DNA of 64,000 bases from Siphonodentalium dalli (GCA_032622095.1 CP136067.1:558001-622000), one strand, 5' to 3'; shown: positions 11,806-23,100, counted from the stretch's first letter. Made by a program: numbers and translations. The notes: a model not told the origin generated them from the sequence alone.

Positions 11806-12779
11806 AATAGTCCAGGAGATATTGGTAGACCTCTGCACCCCCCCCCCCAGGACTTAACTTCACCCCACTAATTTTTTTCCTTGAGGTCTCCTCTAATTTT
11901 TTTCACTTGTTAACAAGAAAAAAAAGTGGCCGCAGAGACTCCAGACAAGATGGCGTCCATCATGGCGGCCATTTTTTTTAAATGCACCAGGTCTCTTTGA
12001 TCGCCATTATAGTAAAGATGATAGCACACGCGGTCTTGTTTTCCGCTCGATTCGTTATGCTAACATACAACCCTTACCAATTAGCCAAAACTCCGACCCC
12101 AGAATCCAATATGGCGGCCAAGATGGCCGCCGAAATGTGAAAATATGCTATTTTTCTGACATGTTACCACCTTTCGTTTGTCTCTGTGGGAAAATTTTAG
12201 AATTTTTGCGTCATGTTATACATTTATCATATAGAGGAGTCATTGGCGAATACATGGGGACCACAATATGCATTCATTGCGGGATATATTTGTCCGATAT
12301 CACGTTTTCCCAAATGCCGGTATCATAGGTCAAAGCCGAATCTCCGTTAATAACGCGATGTTATGTTTCGAATCAATTAATGTTACTGCTATTATAACAA
12401 CACCCATGCATACATATTTACAGGAGATACTCGAGCTAGGATTCTTCTTATACCTGAGTTGAGGAATATTTACCCAAATCCAAGATGGCGGCCAAAATGG
12501 CCACCAGAAATAAAAAATCGCCGATTTTAACATCAGTGAGCATTATTGTCATGACAACTCCACACCTGCTTACTATTGTAAGTTGGGAACACTTAGGCGA
12601 AGAACTTTCCTTGTACCATATCCAAATAAAAGTCCCCCAAATCCAAAATGGCGCCCACAATGGCGGACAGATTTTGAAAAATCACCGAAATTCCCTCATA
12701 TTCACATCATTGGGCATTATTGTCGAGACAACTCCATCCATGCGTACAGTTGAGTTGGAAATACTGAGGTGAAGTAATT
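11806..12779. repeat. Degenerate ~165 bp tandem units with ATGGCGGCC motifs
   Basis: AAGATGGCGGCCAAAATGGC-type motifs occur near 11948, 12107, 12483, 12645, 12817 and 12976, followed by GAAATTTGAAAA-like sequence. The units are strongly diverged. A poly-C run is at 11837-11849. Confidence 0.65.
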
Positions 12780-14060
12780 ACCTTACATCTCATGCAAGAA
12801 ATGGTTTTCCAAAACGAAGATGGCGGCCAAAATGGCGACCGAAATTTGAAAACAAGTCTACATTACTTCACTTTCTTAGGATGGGCGTTATTGTTTCGCG
12901 ATTTCTACCCACCATTACATGTTGATATGTATGAATTATTCATTAGGGTTTGGCAAGTGATACTCACAGTCAATATGGCGGCCAACTGGCGGGTAGAAAT
13001 TGAAAAGAAGCCGATATTATCACATACTAATTTCAACTTTTTGTCATAATATTGATTTGTATAAACGAAACGGTACATAATATAAGCCATATATTAGTTC
13101 CAATGTAAGTCGTAGCCTTTTGGAAGGATGAAAACCCACAATCGCAATGTGGCATTTCAAAATCCATTATCCACTAAGGGCTCATACTGGCCGTAACCGT
13201 ATATAGGTGCGCCGAATAGTCATATTATGACTTCCAAGAATCAAAACAACAGTACCTGAGCTTATTCTGAATTGCCACATTCAGCATTATCTAGACTCGT
13301 TTCCATCTCTGTCGAAGTTGTCCACATATGCCAATGCGTTAGCTGAGTTTGTGAGTTGACGAACCATCTATAGAGAAGTGACTAGCTAACTGGTTCGCCA
13401 GTTGTACATGTCGTTATCCCATGGGGTATGAGACACATATATAGAGATGACATTCTGTAAGCTAGACACCGGAAAATGAATTGTTTGAAACGTTATGATT
13501 AGAGGGACCCTACTCCCAGGAAGTGGTGAATACTTTGTCGGTGTGAGCGACCTAGATTTTTCAGACAAAGAAATGGAAGCTGGTTCTGATATAACTATTC
13601 GGCGCACCTACGCTTACGGCCATTATCGGCGCTAAGTGGAGACTGGATTTCGAAATGCCACATCGCGATATTAATTGTGGTGTTTCATCTTACCAGAAGG
13701 ATACGAGCTATGTTATTCGTTTTGATACCTTTAACTAGTAGATGGTTTATGTACAGTTTCGTCCATACATACCGATATTATGACAAAAAGTTGAAATTAA
13801 TATGTGAAATATCGATTTCTTTTCAATTTATAGCCGCCAATATAGCAGCGATCTTGGCTGTGAGTATCAATTGCCAAACCCTAATGAATACTTCATGTCA
13901 CTATTCCATATCAACATGTAATGGTGGATAGAAATCAATAACGCCCATCGTAAGAAAAGGTAACGTAATGTAGACTTGTTTTCAAATTTCGGTCGCCATT
14001 TTGGCCGCCATCTTCGATTTGGAAAACAATTTCTTGCATGAGATGTAATGTAATTAATTA
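12780..14060. repeat. 1.3 kb imperfect foldback
   Basis: The left arm (about 12780-13235) and right arm (about 13585-14060) are inverted copies: CATCTCATGCAAGAAATGG against AATTTCTTGCATGAGATG, GGGCGTTATTG against CAATAACGCCC, and GGTGCGCCGAATAGTCATAT against TATAACTATTCGGCGCACC. A loop of about 350 bp separates them. The left arm includes the last ATGGCGGCC units. Confidence 0.82.
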
Positions 14061-14187
14061 CAGTCACTATAACTGCCTATATATCCGAGTACTAACATGC
14101 TTACAAACAACATTACTCAGTACTCGTAAATTGTTTGAAAAAAAAACACATTTTGGAAATTTTTTACAAATACAAGCATACTCTCAT

Positions 14188-14350
14188 GTGCCAAATAAAC
14201 GTGATGGCTGAATAAACGTGCTGGCTTACATTTACCCATAAAATTATTAATAGTGCTGGCATTTTCACTATATATCATGACCAAATAATAGTGATGGCCA
14301 ACATATTCTTCCAAAATTAAGAAGCGTGCCAGCACGTTTATTTGGCACCC
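14188..14350. repeat. Short foldback
   Basis: TGTGCCAAATAAACGTG near 14188 and its complement CACGTTTATTTGGCACC near 14333; inner GTGCTGGC/GCCAGCAC pairing. Confidence 0.6.
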
Positions 14351-14552
14351 AAGAGTAATTTTTTCGGCCTCTGGACCACCCACCCACCCCGGCCCTATAT
14401 ACGGAATTTTTTTTGCAGGCCCCCCCCCTGACTTACGACTGGATTTGATATGGCGGGTCACATATGTTCTTCGATGGATACTGCTCCGACATCCCTTTCT
14501 GATTGTACTATATACAGCTGTACCGTCTTCTTTTTTTATGGTTTCATAATTG

Positions 14553-15008
14553 GTAGTTCCGACTAAATCCTGAAAAGTTACCCATAATTCTGCTGTGGTT
14601 AACCCTTTACCCAACAAAACTGCCAAAAGCGCCCAAATAAAGCTTCAACAGTCTAAAATACATTGTGGTGGTTACAGTTTATGCCCTGTGCCAATGCATT
14701 CCCATAGGTCGCCTCGCATATATAAGAGAATGCACTGGCCTTTTTTTAACACTTTTTACCATTTTTTCTTACATTCTTTAACAATTTTATAATTTTTTCT
14801 TACATTTTTTAACAATTTTTATAATATTTTTCTACATTCTTTGACAATTTTATCATTTTTAATATGTGTTAAGCCAATGCATTCTCTCATATATGCGAGG
14901 CGACCTATGGTCGACTCGCATATATAAGAGAATGCATTGGCACAGGGCCGTTCTGTTGGGTAAAGGGTTAAGGGTTAAGGGGTCGATTACTTAGGGTATT
15001 ACTGTATA
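14553..15008. mobile_element. Half of MITE A carrying a nested family B element
   Basis: The MITE A half (CCGACTAAATCCTGAAAAGT ... TTAGGGTATTACTG) is split at its TTAA by family B (14603-14967; TTAA at 14599-14602 and 14968-14971). The insertion point is the same arm TTAA used at 32307. Confidence 0.8.
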
Positions 15009-15075
15009 TATAATTGGTAGTTCGGTTTCTTCATTATGGTTTATTACAAGTATTTGACATTTGTGTGGGTGGAAT

Positions 15076-15490
15076 TTAAAGGTGCTCAATCCGAATTAAA
15101 TTACTATTTCCTTAATTGGCTTCGGGGGTCAAAAATATTTGATTCGAGTCGAGGAACCCACCCATCAAAGCTAGGAGTGATCAGATATCGATATTTGAAA
15201 TATATTATTTTAATTATAAGTGGCCCAGTAAACTGTCGACGAGAAGAAGTAATATGACAAGATAGCGGATGAAGATCGATAACTCTAAAATCCAGTGGCT
15301 TTTTTATGTCAGATATTTGACAACTGACAAAATTTCGTTGAACAAAACGTTGATAAATAACAGGTTTTGGGCAATTTTATACTATAGTTGACTGTGGTTA
15401 GCATTATTTTTAAAATTAATCGATTCTGATAACTGAAGCGGCATTTCAAAAAATGTTGTTGTTGTTGGAATCTGATTATATGGGGACCGT
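15076..15490. repeat. Family D element, decayed partial copy
   Basis: TTAAAGGTGCTCAATCC start, TTCGAGTCGAGGAACCCA and GTTGTTGTTGGAATCTGAT end; the terminal 15-20 bp on the right are lost. Confidence 0.65.
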
Positions 15491-15537
15491 CGAATCTAAA
15501 CCAAACAAACCTTGAAATGAGGATATCTATTTTTTAC

Positions 15538-15905
15538 CCTGTGCCAATGCATTCTCTTATATATGCGAGTCGACCATAGGTCGCCTCGCATATATAAGAT
15601 AATGCATTGGCCTAATTATTTTCTATCATTTTTTTTAAATAAATGTTTCTTACAATTTTTAGGACATAAAATAAAAAAACATCCATTACCCTGCAGGGAG
15701 CCCCACACATATATAGAAGCATATAGAAGAGTGTCGTCTGCTCGTGTTTGTCTGGGGCTCTGTATGGGTGAAATTATAAAATTGTTAAAGAATACAAGAA
15801 AAAATTATTAAAATTGTAAAAAATTGTTAGGCCAATGCATTCTCTTATATATGCGAGGCGACCTATGGTCGACTCGCATATATAAGAGAATGCATTGGCA
15901 CAGGT
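15538..15905 (+). mobile_element. B-core element with a nested family C copy
   Basis: It begins CCCTGTGCCAATGCATTCTC with the first palindrome and ends with the second palindrome and GGCACAGG. A family C variant lies inside at 15688-15769. The outer family B ends are absent, so the core can occur alone; the reverse arrangement is at 16253-16608 and a reverse partial copy at 31500-31785. Confidence 0.75.
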
Positions 15906-16252
15906 TAAAAAAAATAGATTGCTCCATTCCACAAGGCTATCCAGGTCCCGCTGCATCTCATCATTGTCTTTTTTTACTGGTGATTTCTCTATAAAGTTTA
16001 TAGTGTCATCATCAGCATACATGTAAGTGTTGGATATTATTGATTCTGGTAATTCGCTAATATATATGACGAAAAGGACAGGTCCCACCCAGTATTATCC
16101 TTATGTAATACCGCTCGTTATGCCAATCTGATGTTGATTCAGAAAGTCTTCTAGCCAGTTACTAGTAAGATGGATAACTCTAAAATCAGTTCATTGATTC
16201 CATAACATCTGATCTTTGATAGAAGTCTATTAAAATTGTAAAAATTTGTTTA
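15906..16252 (-). pseudogene. Non-LTR reverse transcriptase relic, YADD part
   Basis: The minus-strand frame reads GPVLFVIYISELPESI, NTYMYADDDTINF and MQRDLDSLVEWSN, the 'GPLLF..YINDLP', 'F/YADDT' and 'LQ.DL..L..WS' motifs of non-LTR reverse transcriptases. It holds the catalytic aspartates of motif C. Stop codons and truncation by the neighbouring B-core insertions show it is dead. Confidence 0.82.
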
Positions 16253-16608
16253 CCCTGTGCCAATGCATTCTCTTATATATGCGAGTCGACCATATATAAG
16301 AGAATGCATTGGCCTAACAATTTTTTACAATTTTAATAATTTGTTCTTTTATTCTTTAACAATTTTATAATTTCACCCATACAGAGCCCCAGACAAACAT
16401 GAGCAGACGACACTCTTCTATATGCTTCTATATATGTGTGGGGCTCCCTGCAGGGTAATGGATGTTTTTTTATTTTATGTCCTAAAAATTGTAAGAAACA
16501 TTTATTTAAAAAAAATGATAAAAAATAGTTAGGCCAATGCATTCTCTTATATATGCGAGGCGACCTATGGTCGACTCGCATATATAAGAGAATGCATTGG
16601 CACAGGGT
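16253..16608 (-). mobile_element. B-core element with nested family C, inserted in the RT relic
   Basis: The first palindrome is shortened (16253-16318); a minus-orientation family C copy is at 16375-16457; the second palindrome is at about 16530-16608. The internal order is the reverse of 15538-15905. It separates two parts of one reverse transcriptase. Confidence 0.75.
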
Positions 16609-16908
16609 AACCTTATCGAAAGCGTTCATCAAATCTAAATATATGACGGCATGAATTTCAACTTTATGGTCCAAAATCCTTGTCCATTCAGCCATTCAGC
16701 TGTTGATCTTCATGGTATAAATCCAAATTGTTTCATGCTTAATAGGTTAATTTGTCTTCATATGTTCTAGTAGTTTTTTTCTAATTATGTTCTCCATTAT
16801 TTTGCAAATAACACTGGTACGACTTACTAAGGTCTACAATTTGCAGGATCGCTCTTTCTTATATATTTCAATTTGGCACATTTTCCATGTTTCTGGTACT
16901 TTTCCTTG
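16609..16908 (-). pseudogene. Non-LTR reverse transcriptase relic, N-terminal part
   Basis: The minus strand reads KVPETWKMCQIEIYKK, TSVICKIMENIIRKKL and then IYLDLMNAFDKV, the RT motif A region ('YLDF.KAFD'). An in-frame TAG interrupts the expected NYRPISL segment. With 15906-16252 it formed one minus-strand gene. Confidence 0.8.
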
Positions 16909-16913
16909 TTTAA

Positions 16914-17279
16914 CCCTTTACCCAACAAAACGGCCAAAACCCGCCAAATAAAGCTTCAACAGCCTAAAATATCTTCGGTCTGTCTCAATAAAACCATACA
17001 AATATGGGTATCATTGGAACCGGTTCATTGACCACATTGTGATGGTTACAGTTATGCCCTGTGCCAATGCATTCTCTTATATATGCGAGTCGACCATAGG
17101 TCGCCTCGCATATATAAGAGAATGCATTGGCCTAAAAAAAAAATTAACACTTTTTACCATTTTTTCTTTAATATGTGTTAAGCCAATGCATTCTCTTCTT
17201 ATATATGCGAGGCGACCTATGGTTGACTCGCATATATAAGAGAATGCATTGGCACAGGGCCGTTCTGTTGGGTAAAGGG
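16914..17279 (+). mobile_element. Family B MITE, TTAA-flanked
   Basis: TTAA at 16910-16913 and 17280-17283; ends CCCTTTACCCAACAAAACGG and GTTCTGTTGGGTAAAGGG; two internal palindromes at 17062-17132 and about 17183-17258 with a shortened spacer. Confidence 0.85.
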
Positions 17280-17283
17280 TTAA

Positions 17284-17960
17284 GCGATGCATTACATAGA
17301 GCTGTTAGTGGATTTTATTGAAGAAGTTGGATAGTGCCATAGCTTTTCCCCTCTCTGTTTCAGCCTTATTTTTTTAGCCAACTTCATAAATTGTAATTAG
17401 ATCTGGTATTGATTCGATCTTTAAATGAATAAATATTGTAAGGAAGTAATTTATTTAATAGACAAATTTTTGCCTTTGAATGCAGGTGGCAATCTAATGA
17501 AAGTAATTCTCTTCACAGTTTCCACATGTGCAGTCTTTTGAATTTGCAAGTTGCTACATTCACAGTGAAATATAATTCCAGTTCGCTTTCAGACAGAGTA
17601 ATAACTTTGTTATATAAAAGGACTCATAACATTCAGTGTAGGGGGGGGGGAGATGGTTGCATTCCATTTGTATTACAGACGTGGTCATGAATGTAGACTC
17701 GATCCGTTCGTTTGGAATTGGGTTTAAAATGTATAAAGTTTGATGCACATCTCGTATCGTGGTACATCACTTATATGAAAATTTGACTAAATATTTGGGC
17801 TTTTTGTGATTGTCAATGTTATGTAAAAACTCTTTATTTGCCTTCTATCTGAGAGTGTTTCCCAACCTATTTTGGGTAGTAGACGTGTGTGGGATACTGA
17901 TCTCGTACAGCCACTTAATATTTTCGCGGCCTCGTATTCTACAACATGTCATCAAGTTGT
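17284..17960. other. Intron 2 stretch with nothing recognised
   Basis: AT-rich; a G run at 17641-17650. No repeat family or gene seen. Confidence 0.45.
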
Positions 17961-17964
17961 TTAA

Positions 17965-18433
17965 AGGTACTCAACCCGTAAAGAGGGTCCCCATCTCAAC
18001 AGATTCCAACAACAACAATCCGATCAGAGGGTCCTATATTACTATTTCTTTGGCTTTGGGGGTAATAAATATTTGATTCGAGTCGAGGAACCCATCAAAC
18101 AAAGCTCAGAGTTATTAGATATTGATTTTTGAAAATTCTTATGTTCTCGAGATGAGTACTTATAACTGCCGTCAATTTGGTAACATGCTCGAGATTTTAC
18201 GCCAAAATTCTATTCAAACAGACAAGGATGGATAACTCTATAATCAAGTGGTAATAATTGACTACGTACTGGGCCAGTAAGAATTCCCGACAATGAAAAA
18301 TAATAGATTTCTAAAATCGATATCTAACAAATCTGAGCTTTGATGGGTGACTTCCTCGACTCGAATCAAATTTTTTTGACCCCCGAAGCCATTGAAATAG
18401 TAATTGAGAGGAGTTTTATCGGGTTGAGTACCT
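17965..18433. mobile_element. Family D element, 469 bp, TTAA-flanked
   Basis: TTAA at 17961-17964 and 18434-18437; ends AGGTACTCAACCCG and CGGGTTGAGTACCT. Same length as, and nearly the same sequence as, 50735-51203. Confidence 0.85.
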
Positions 18434-18555
18434 TTAAGTAACTTATCTGGTGCTTGATCCTGCACAGACACGGTTTTTTGGCTTTGTTATTAAATGTGAA
18501 ACTGCTTCCCATATGATAACTGAATTCATCTACACCTAATTATTTAATTTTACAG

Positions 18556-18861
18556 GTTGGAACAAATGGAATCGTCAGCTTCACGACACCATACAATAGC
18601 CCAAATTCACAGCCATTCAATACAACATTCAACCATGCTGTCATCGCTCCATTGTGGACCGATTTGGTTGCATTTGGCTGCGGGAAAGTCCATTACGAGC
18701 ATCACTCAGTTGATGACCCAAACAGCAATCAGACTGTTATCACCATGACAGATGATTGGCTTGTAGAAATCCTGAATGTAGTTGGATTTTCAGCGACCGA
18801 CGTGATCGTTGTCACTTGGGTCCATGTGACACAGTACCCTTACTCCCAATATAAAGATGAG
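18556..18861 (+). CDS. Exon 3: NIDO domain, central part
   Basis: The acceptor TTTTACAG ends at 18555 and the donor GTGAGT starts at 18862; phase 0 in and out, 102 codons. The sequence begins VGTNGIVSFTTPY and continues with VIAPLWTDLV, a run typical of NIDO domains (new strand after 'TNG', then 'IAPLW/FWxD'). Later come MTDDWLVEILNV and VIVVTWVHVTQYP, matching the 'xVTWxxVxYxx' strand of the family. It joins exon 2 and exon 4 in phase 0. The 0-0 pair inside NIDO contrasts with mostly phase 1 boundaries elsewhere, as expected for introns within rather than between domains. This is one of the most secure exons of the gene. Confidence 0.92.
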
Positions 18862-18980
18862 GTGAGTTAAGCTTACTCCCAATATATTGATCAGGTGATT
18901 TTACCAGCGACCGACGTGATCATCATCGCTTGGGTCATGTGACCCTTACTCCTAATATGATCATACGCAAGCGTAATTAA

Positions 18981-19761
18981 CGAACCAAAGCTAAAACAAT
19001 CACATACATAGGCCGGGGGTTCTGCATGTAGCGTTTAAAACAATTCTTGTCACAATCACTTTACAGATTCCCACCAAATAATATTCACATGCAGACGTAT
19101 GTTTGGTGGGGTAATTATAAATAGTTATATATGTTGTCGAGAGTGCATGGAACTGGAACTAACATGTCGTCATGTCAATTTCTACGATTAGTGTAACTTT
19201 CACCATTGACCGAATTCGCGTGGAACTGAATGTGTCTTCTGCTTTGTTCATAAGTGTGTGTTTTCATTCTATTCAAGAAAATAGGATATATATGGATTAT
19301 CAGATGCATGTAAGTATGCAGACTTATGATAACAATCAAATCCAAATGAACTATTATCGTATTTCCTTTCGCGCGGTATAGGTCTCTACAGAACCATGCA
19401 GTATTGATCCACTGCTGTGCACCAGTTCGAAAATAAATCTTTGAGATACAGATATATAGCGTTGTGTCGTGGTTATTTTAGTTTATTTATGATTTGATCC
19501 AGTAGAGTGCCGGAGTATATACCCGTTAGAAATGCAAATTTCTTACGTTTATATAAATAGGATAATGTTATACATCGACTGATTTGTGTTGGCCTCTTGA
19601 CAGACGATTACGACAATAATGCTTTAGGCCCACCGATCCTATGTACGACATTCGTGCTTTCCAAAAATCAAAATTCCAGCGTCGTATTACTTAATAATTG
19701 GTGACGTCACAAAATCAGATATAGCCTATAAATACGACCCAAAGCGTCCGGCTTTGGTTCG
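18981..19761. mobile_element. TTAA-flanked insertion in the exon 3 edge repeats
   Basis: TTAA at 18977-18980 and 19762-19765; inner ends CGAACCAAAGC and GCTTTGGTTCG. 781 bp with no coding capacity. It interrupts the copies of the exon 3 donor region, so it arrived after that duplication. Confidence 0.72.
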
Positions 19762-19936
19762 TTAATATATTGATCAGGTAAGTTAACCAGCGACCGACGT
19801 GATCATCATCGCTTGGGTCATGTGACACAGTACCCTTACTCCGTATATATATTGATCAGGTGAGTTACCCAAGCCTCACATCCCCAACAGCCTCGACTCC
19901 TCCACCACGCTTCCACCGCTTTGCCTCCAAATACAA

Positions 19937-20281
19937 CAGGATTTATAACACCCCACAGGGAGCCCCACACAGATGGAAGCAAGCACTACAGAGTGTCGTC
20001 TGCTCCACTCTATGTGGGGCTCTCTATGGGTTATGTATGAGAACACCAATCTGAGCAGGATTTATAACACCCCACAGGGAGCCCCACACAGCTGGAAGCA
20101 AGCACTACAGAGTGTCGTCTGCTCCACGCTATGTGGGACACTCTATGGGTTCTGTATGAGAACACCAATTTGTTCATCACTCTGAGCAGGATGTATAACA
20201 CCCCACAGGCAGCCCCACACAGATGGAAGCAAGCACTACAGAGTGTTGTCTGCTCCACTCTATGTGGGGCTCTCTATGGGG
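19937..20281. repeat. Three tandem ~120-130 bp units each with family C
   Basis: Family C palindromes at 19949-20032, 20069-20151 and 20199-20281 are joined by GTATGAGAACACCAATCTGAG-like linkers. Confidence 0.82.
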
Positions 20282-20512
20282 TCTTACTCCGTATATATTG
20301 ATCAGGTGAGTTAACCATTGAAGCCTGGATATATCAGCGGTCGATTTAATGTTTTACATTTGTATAGCATTTTGCAGATCTGGGTAGATTTTTTATATAG
20401 CACTCCCTACCAATACCAATAATGTTTCATTGTATATGAGGTTAGTAGAAATTGGAAATCGCATCGCATCGCTTCCCAGTTAAATTGAGCCGTGGAATAT
20501 ATGGTGCCGGAC

Positions 20513-20895
20513 ATTTGCAGAATGAGGTCCCCCAGAGAGTGAATTTAGTGACGCTTATCCCACACAGCGGGCTAGCATCACTAATGGACTCGACATTCTG
20601 CTCGGGCATCATTTTTATTTATATCAAATTAACAAGTTTTAAATTTCTTTAGAAACTTCTTCAGATAGATTCTATTTCTTTTTTAGTTCAGTTTATCAGT
20701 TTATCTATATCCCAAAAAATTGGCTGAGGACACATTGCATAATCAAGATTCCAAATTGGTGCACATCACACTCTTCACCATCTGGGAACTAAAATATGAG
20801 TCTAGGCCTGCCATAGCAGATGTGGCCATACATAATGAGGTCCCCATTGGATGAATTTGTAGATGCTAGCCCACTCAGGGGACCTCATGCAAATA
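20513..20895. repeat. Decayed family E copies
   Basis: Truncated palindromes at 20513-20585 (AATGAGGTCCCCCAGAGAGT) and 20833-20895, with family E inner sequence between. Confidence 0.6.
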
Positions 20896-20952
20896 TCAGA
20901 CACACTAATTGCAATGCTAATCAAATGGCCTCACTGATAAAGTTTAATGTTT

Positions 20953-21132
20953 AACCCACATGGGGCCTCACACAGATGGAAGCATGCATGCATACAAGAC
21001 TAGAGTGTCGTCTGCTCCAGTCTATGTGGGGCTCTCTATGTGTTTTATATGTAACCCACATGGAGCCCCACACAGATGGAAGCATGCACTACGGAGTTCC
21101 AGTTCCAGTTTATGTGGGGCTCTCTGTGGGTT
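20953..21132. repeat. Two adjacent family C copies
   Basis: 20953-21044 (TTAA on the left) and 21053-21132 (TTAA on the right). Each has AACCCACATGGGGCC(T)CACA and GTGGGGCTCTCT. Confidence 0.78.
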
Positions 21133-21520
21133 AATTAGTCAGACTTGAAAGTGACGGTAGGATTTCTTTTTATACCTTAAAATGATCTATACATCATCAG
21201 GCGATTCAGGACAGCAACGATTCATCGTGATTTCAATGCAGCCCATTTTTTTTCTATGAATCGGAACGTAAAATCTTTAATGTCTGATGTGTTGACGCAC
21301 GACTTTAAATGTGGCCTGGGTTTTTTTAATAAATCTCCATGCCGTATTTTCCCGGTTATGTTTAATCTTATGATGTATTTTTGAGGTTGTTTTAATCGTT
21401 ATGGCATATGTTCCGGGTTGTCTTGAATCTTTATGCCATCACGGTACATGTATTTGCTGGGTTGTCTTGAATCTTTATGTCGTCACGGTAGTTGCTGGGT
21501 TGTTTTTAATCTTTTAATTT
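21133..21520. other. Sequence before exon 4
   Basis: Two or three diverged 50 bp units with GGGTTGTCTTGAATCTTTAT (21410-21520) precede the exon 4 pyrimidine tract; the rest is not recognised. Confidence 0.5.
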
Positions 21521-21530
21521 TATTTTGCAG

Positions 21531-21747
21531 AGTACATCATTCCAGTTAGTGCTGGCTACAGATGGAACTCATTCGTATTCCGGATTCCTTTACGGAGGAG
21601 GGACTACCTTGACGCGGATACCCCAGAGGCATTACATCATAGGATACTACAAAACACCACAAGATGCAGATAAAAACTTCTTCAATCACCCTCGTTCCAA
21701 TTCTGTGTGGGCGCTCAAAATGCATGAGGCCTACGATAGAACAATCG
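21531..21747 (+). CDS. Exon 4: NIDO domain, C-terminal part (shortest form)
   Basis: The acceptor TATTTTGCAG ends at 21530. The shortest form ends at donor GTGAGT 21748, phase 1, 72 codons plus one base. STSFQLVLATDG, YSGFLYGGG and IIGYYKTPQDADKNFF are the closing strands of NIDO (the 'FQ.VL.TDG..S...F.Y' motif). The end is ambiguous: the final part of the exon and its donor are repeated 17 times in frame up to 22900, so a longer exon to as far as 22899 with 24-residue repeats is possible (see the 72 bp array). The shortest form was chosen because the unrepeated sequence joins exon 5 in frame and the first donor, CG|GTGAGT, is at least as good as the later ones. Confidence 0.8.
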
Positions 21748-22964
21748 GTGAGTATGATAGAATAACTAGTAATTATGTGTGGGCGCTCAAAATGTATGAC
21801 TCCTATGATAGAACAATCAGTGAGTATTATAGAATAACTAGTAATTATGTGTGGGCGCTCAAAATGTATCAGTCCTACGATAGAACAATCAGTGAGTATT
21901 ATAGAATAACTAGTAATTATGTGTGGGCGCTCAAAATGTATGACTCCTATGATAGAACAATCAGTGAGTATGATAGAATAACTAGTAATTATGTGTGGGC
22001 GCTCAAAATGTATGACTCCTATGATAGAACAATCAGTGAGTATTATAGAATAACTAGTAATTATGTGTGGGCGCTCAAAATGTATGACTCCTATGATAGA
22101 ACAATCAGTGAGTATTATAGAATAACTAGTAATTATGTGTGGGCGCTCAAAATGTATCAGTCCTACGATAGAACAATCAGTGAGTATTATAGAATAACTA
22201 GTAATTATGTGTGGGCGCTCAACATGCATGAGTCCTATGATAGAACAATCAGTGAGTATTATAGAATAACTAGTAAGTATGTGTTGGCGCTCAACATGCA
22301 TGAGTCTTATGATAGAACAATCAGTGAGTATTATAGAATAACTAGTAATTATGTGTGGGCGCTCAAAATGTATGACTCCTATGATAGAACAATCAGTGAG
22401 TATGATAGAATAACTAGTAATTATGTGTGGGCGCTCAAAATGTATGACTCCTATGATAGAACAATCAGTGAGTATGATAGAATAACTAGTAATTATGTGT
22501 GGGCGCTCAAAATGTATGACTCCTATGATAGAACAATCAGTGAGTATTATAGAATAACTAGTAATTATGTGTGGGCGCTCAAAATGTATGACTCCTATGA
22601 TAGAACAATCAGTGAGTATGATAGAATAACTAGTAATTATGTGTGGGCGCTCAAAATGTATGACTCCTACGATAGAACAATCAGTGAGTATTATAGAATA
22701 ACTAGTAATTATGTGTGGGCGCTCAAAATGTATGACTCCTATGATAGAACAATCAGTGAGTATGATAGAATAACTAGTAATTATGTGTGGGCGCTCAAAA
22801 TGTATGACTCCTATGATAGAACAATCAGTGAGTATGATAGAATAACTAGTAATTATGTGTGGGCGCTCAAAATGTATGACTCCTATGATAGAACAATCAG
22901 TGAGTATGATAGAATAACTAGTAATTATGTGTGGGCGCTCAAAATGTATCAGTCCTACGACCAG
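21705..22964 (+). repeat. 72 bp array of exon 4 edge plus donor, 17 in-frame units
   Basis: The unit is 72 bp (24 codons), with GTGTGGGCGC starting at 21705, 21777, 21849 and so on. Each unit carries A/G|GTGAGT, giving 17 candidate donors at 21748 + 72k up to 22900. No unit has an in-frame stop, so any donor leaves the reading frame unchanged and adds 24 residues (RITSNYVWALKM and YDSYDRTISEY segments). Variation is limited to a few codons (Y/D, Y/Q, H/E), so expansion looks recent. The array breaks off after a partial 18th unit at about 22964. Confidence 0.9.
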
Positions 22965-23100
22965 AGACGTGGCGACAGGGGGGGGGGGCAAAAATATGAT
23001 GAGCAAAGAAAATCCTTATTACAGAAACTTAACATAGACATTAACAATTTGACCACCTTATCCAGAGATTTCCTAAAATACTACTCAAACCAAAAAAAAC
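22965..23100. other. Short spacer between two tandem arrays
   Basis: It contains a run of G (about 22980-22988) and ordinary AT-rich sequence. The exon 4 frame stays open through it to a stop at 23124-23126, but there is no donor and no recognised domain. Confidence 0.5.

Larger units (their letters stand above)
18862..20312 (+). repeat. Dispersed copies of the exon 3 3' edge with donor sites
   Basis: The last 60-70 nt of exon 3 (AGCGACCGACGTGATC... to the GTGAGT donor) recur at about 18871-18963, 19767-19870 and 20282-20312. Donor-like sites occur at 18895 (GTGATT), 19778 (GTAAGT), 19860 (GTGAGT) and 20306 (GTGAGT). The set is now split by a TTAA-flanked insertion (18981-19761) and by three family C copies (19937-20281). 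Confidence 0.75.

Noticed and set aside
21546-23006. 486-residue minus-strand frame over the 72 bp array
   Set aside because: Complement of the plus-strand exon-edge array; no splice or domain support.
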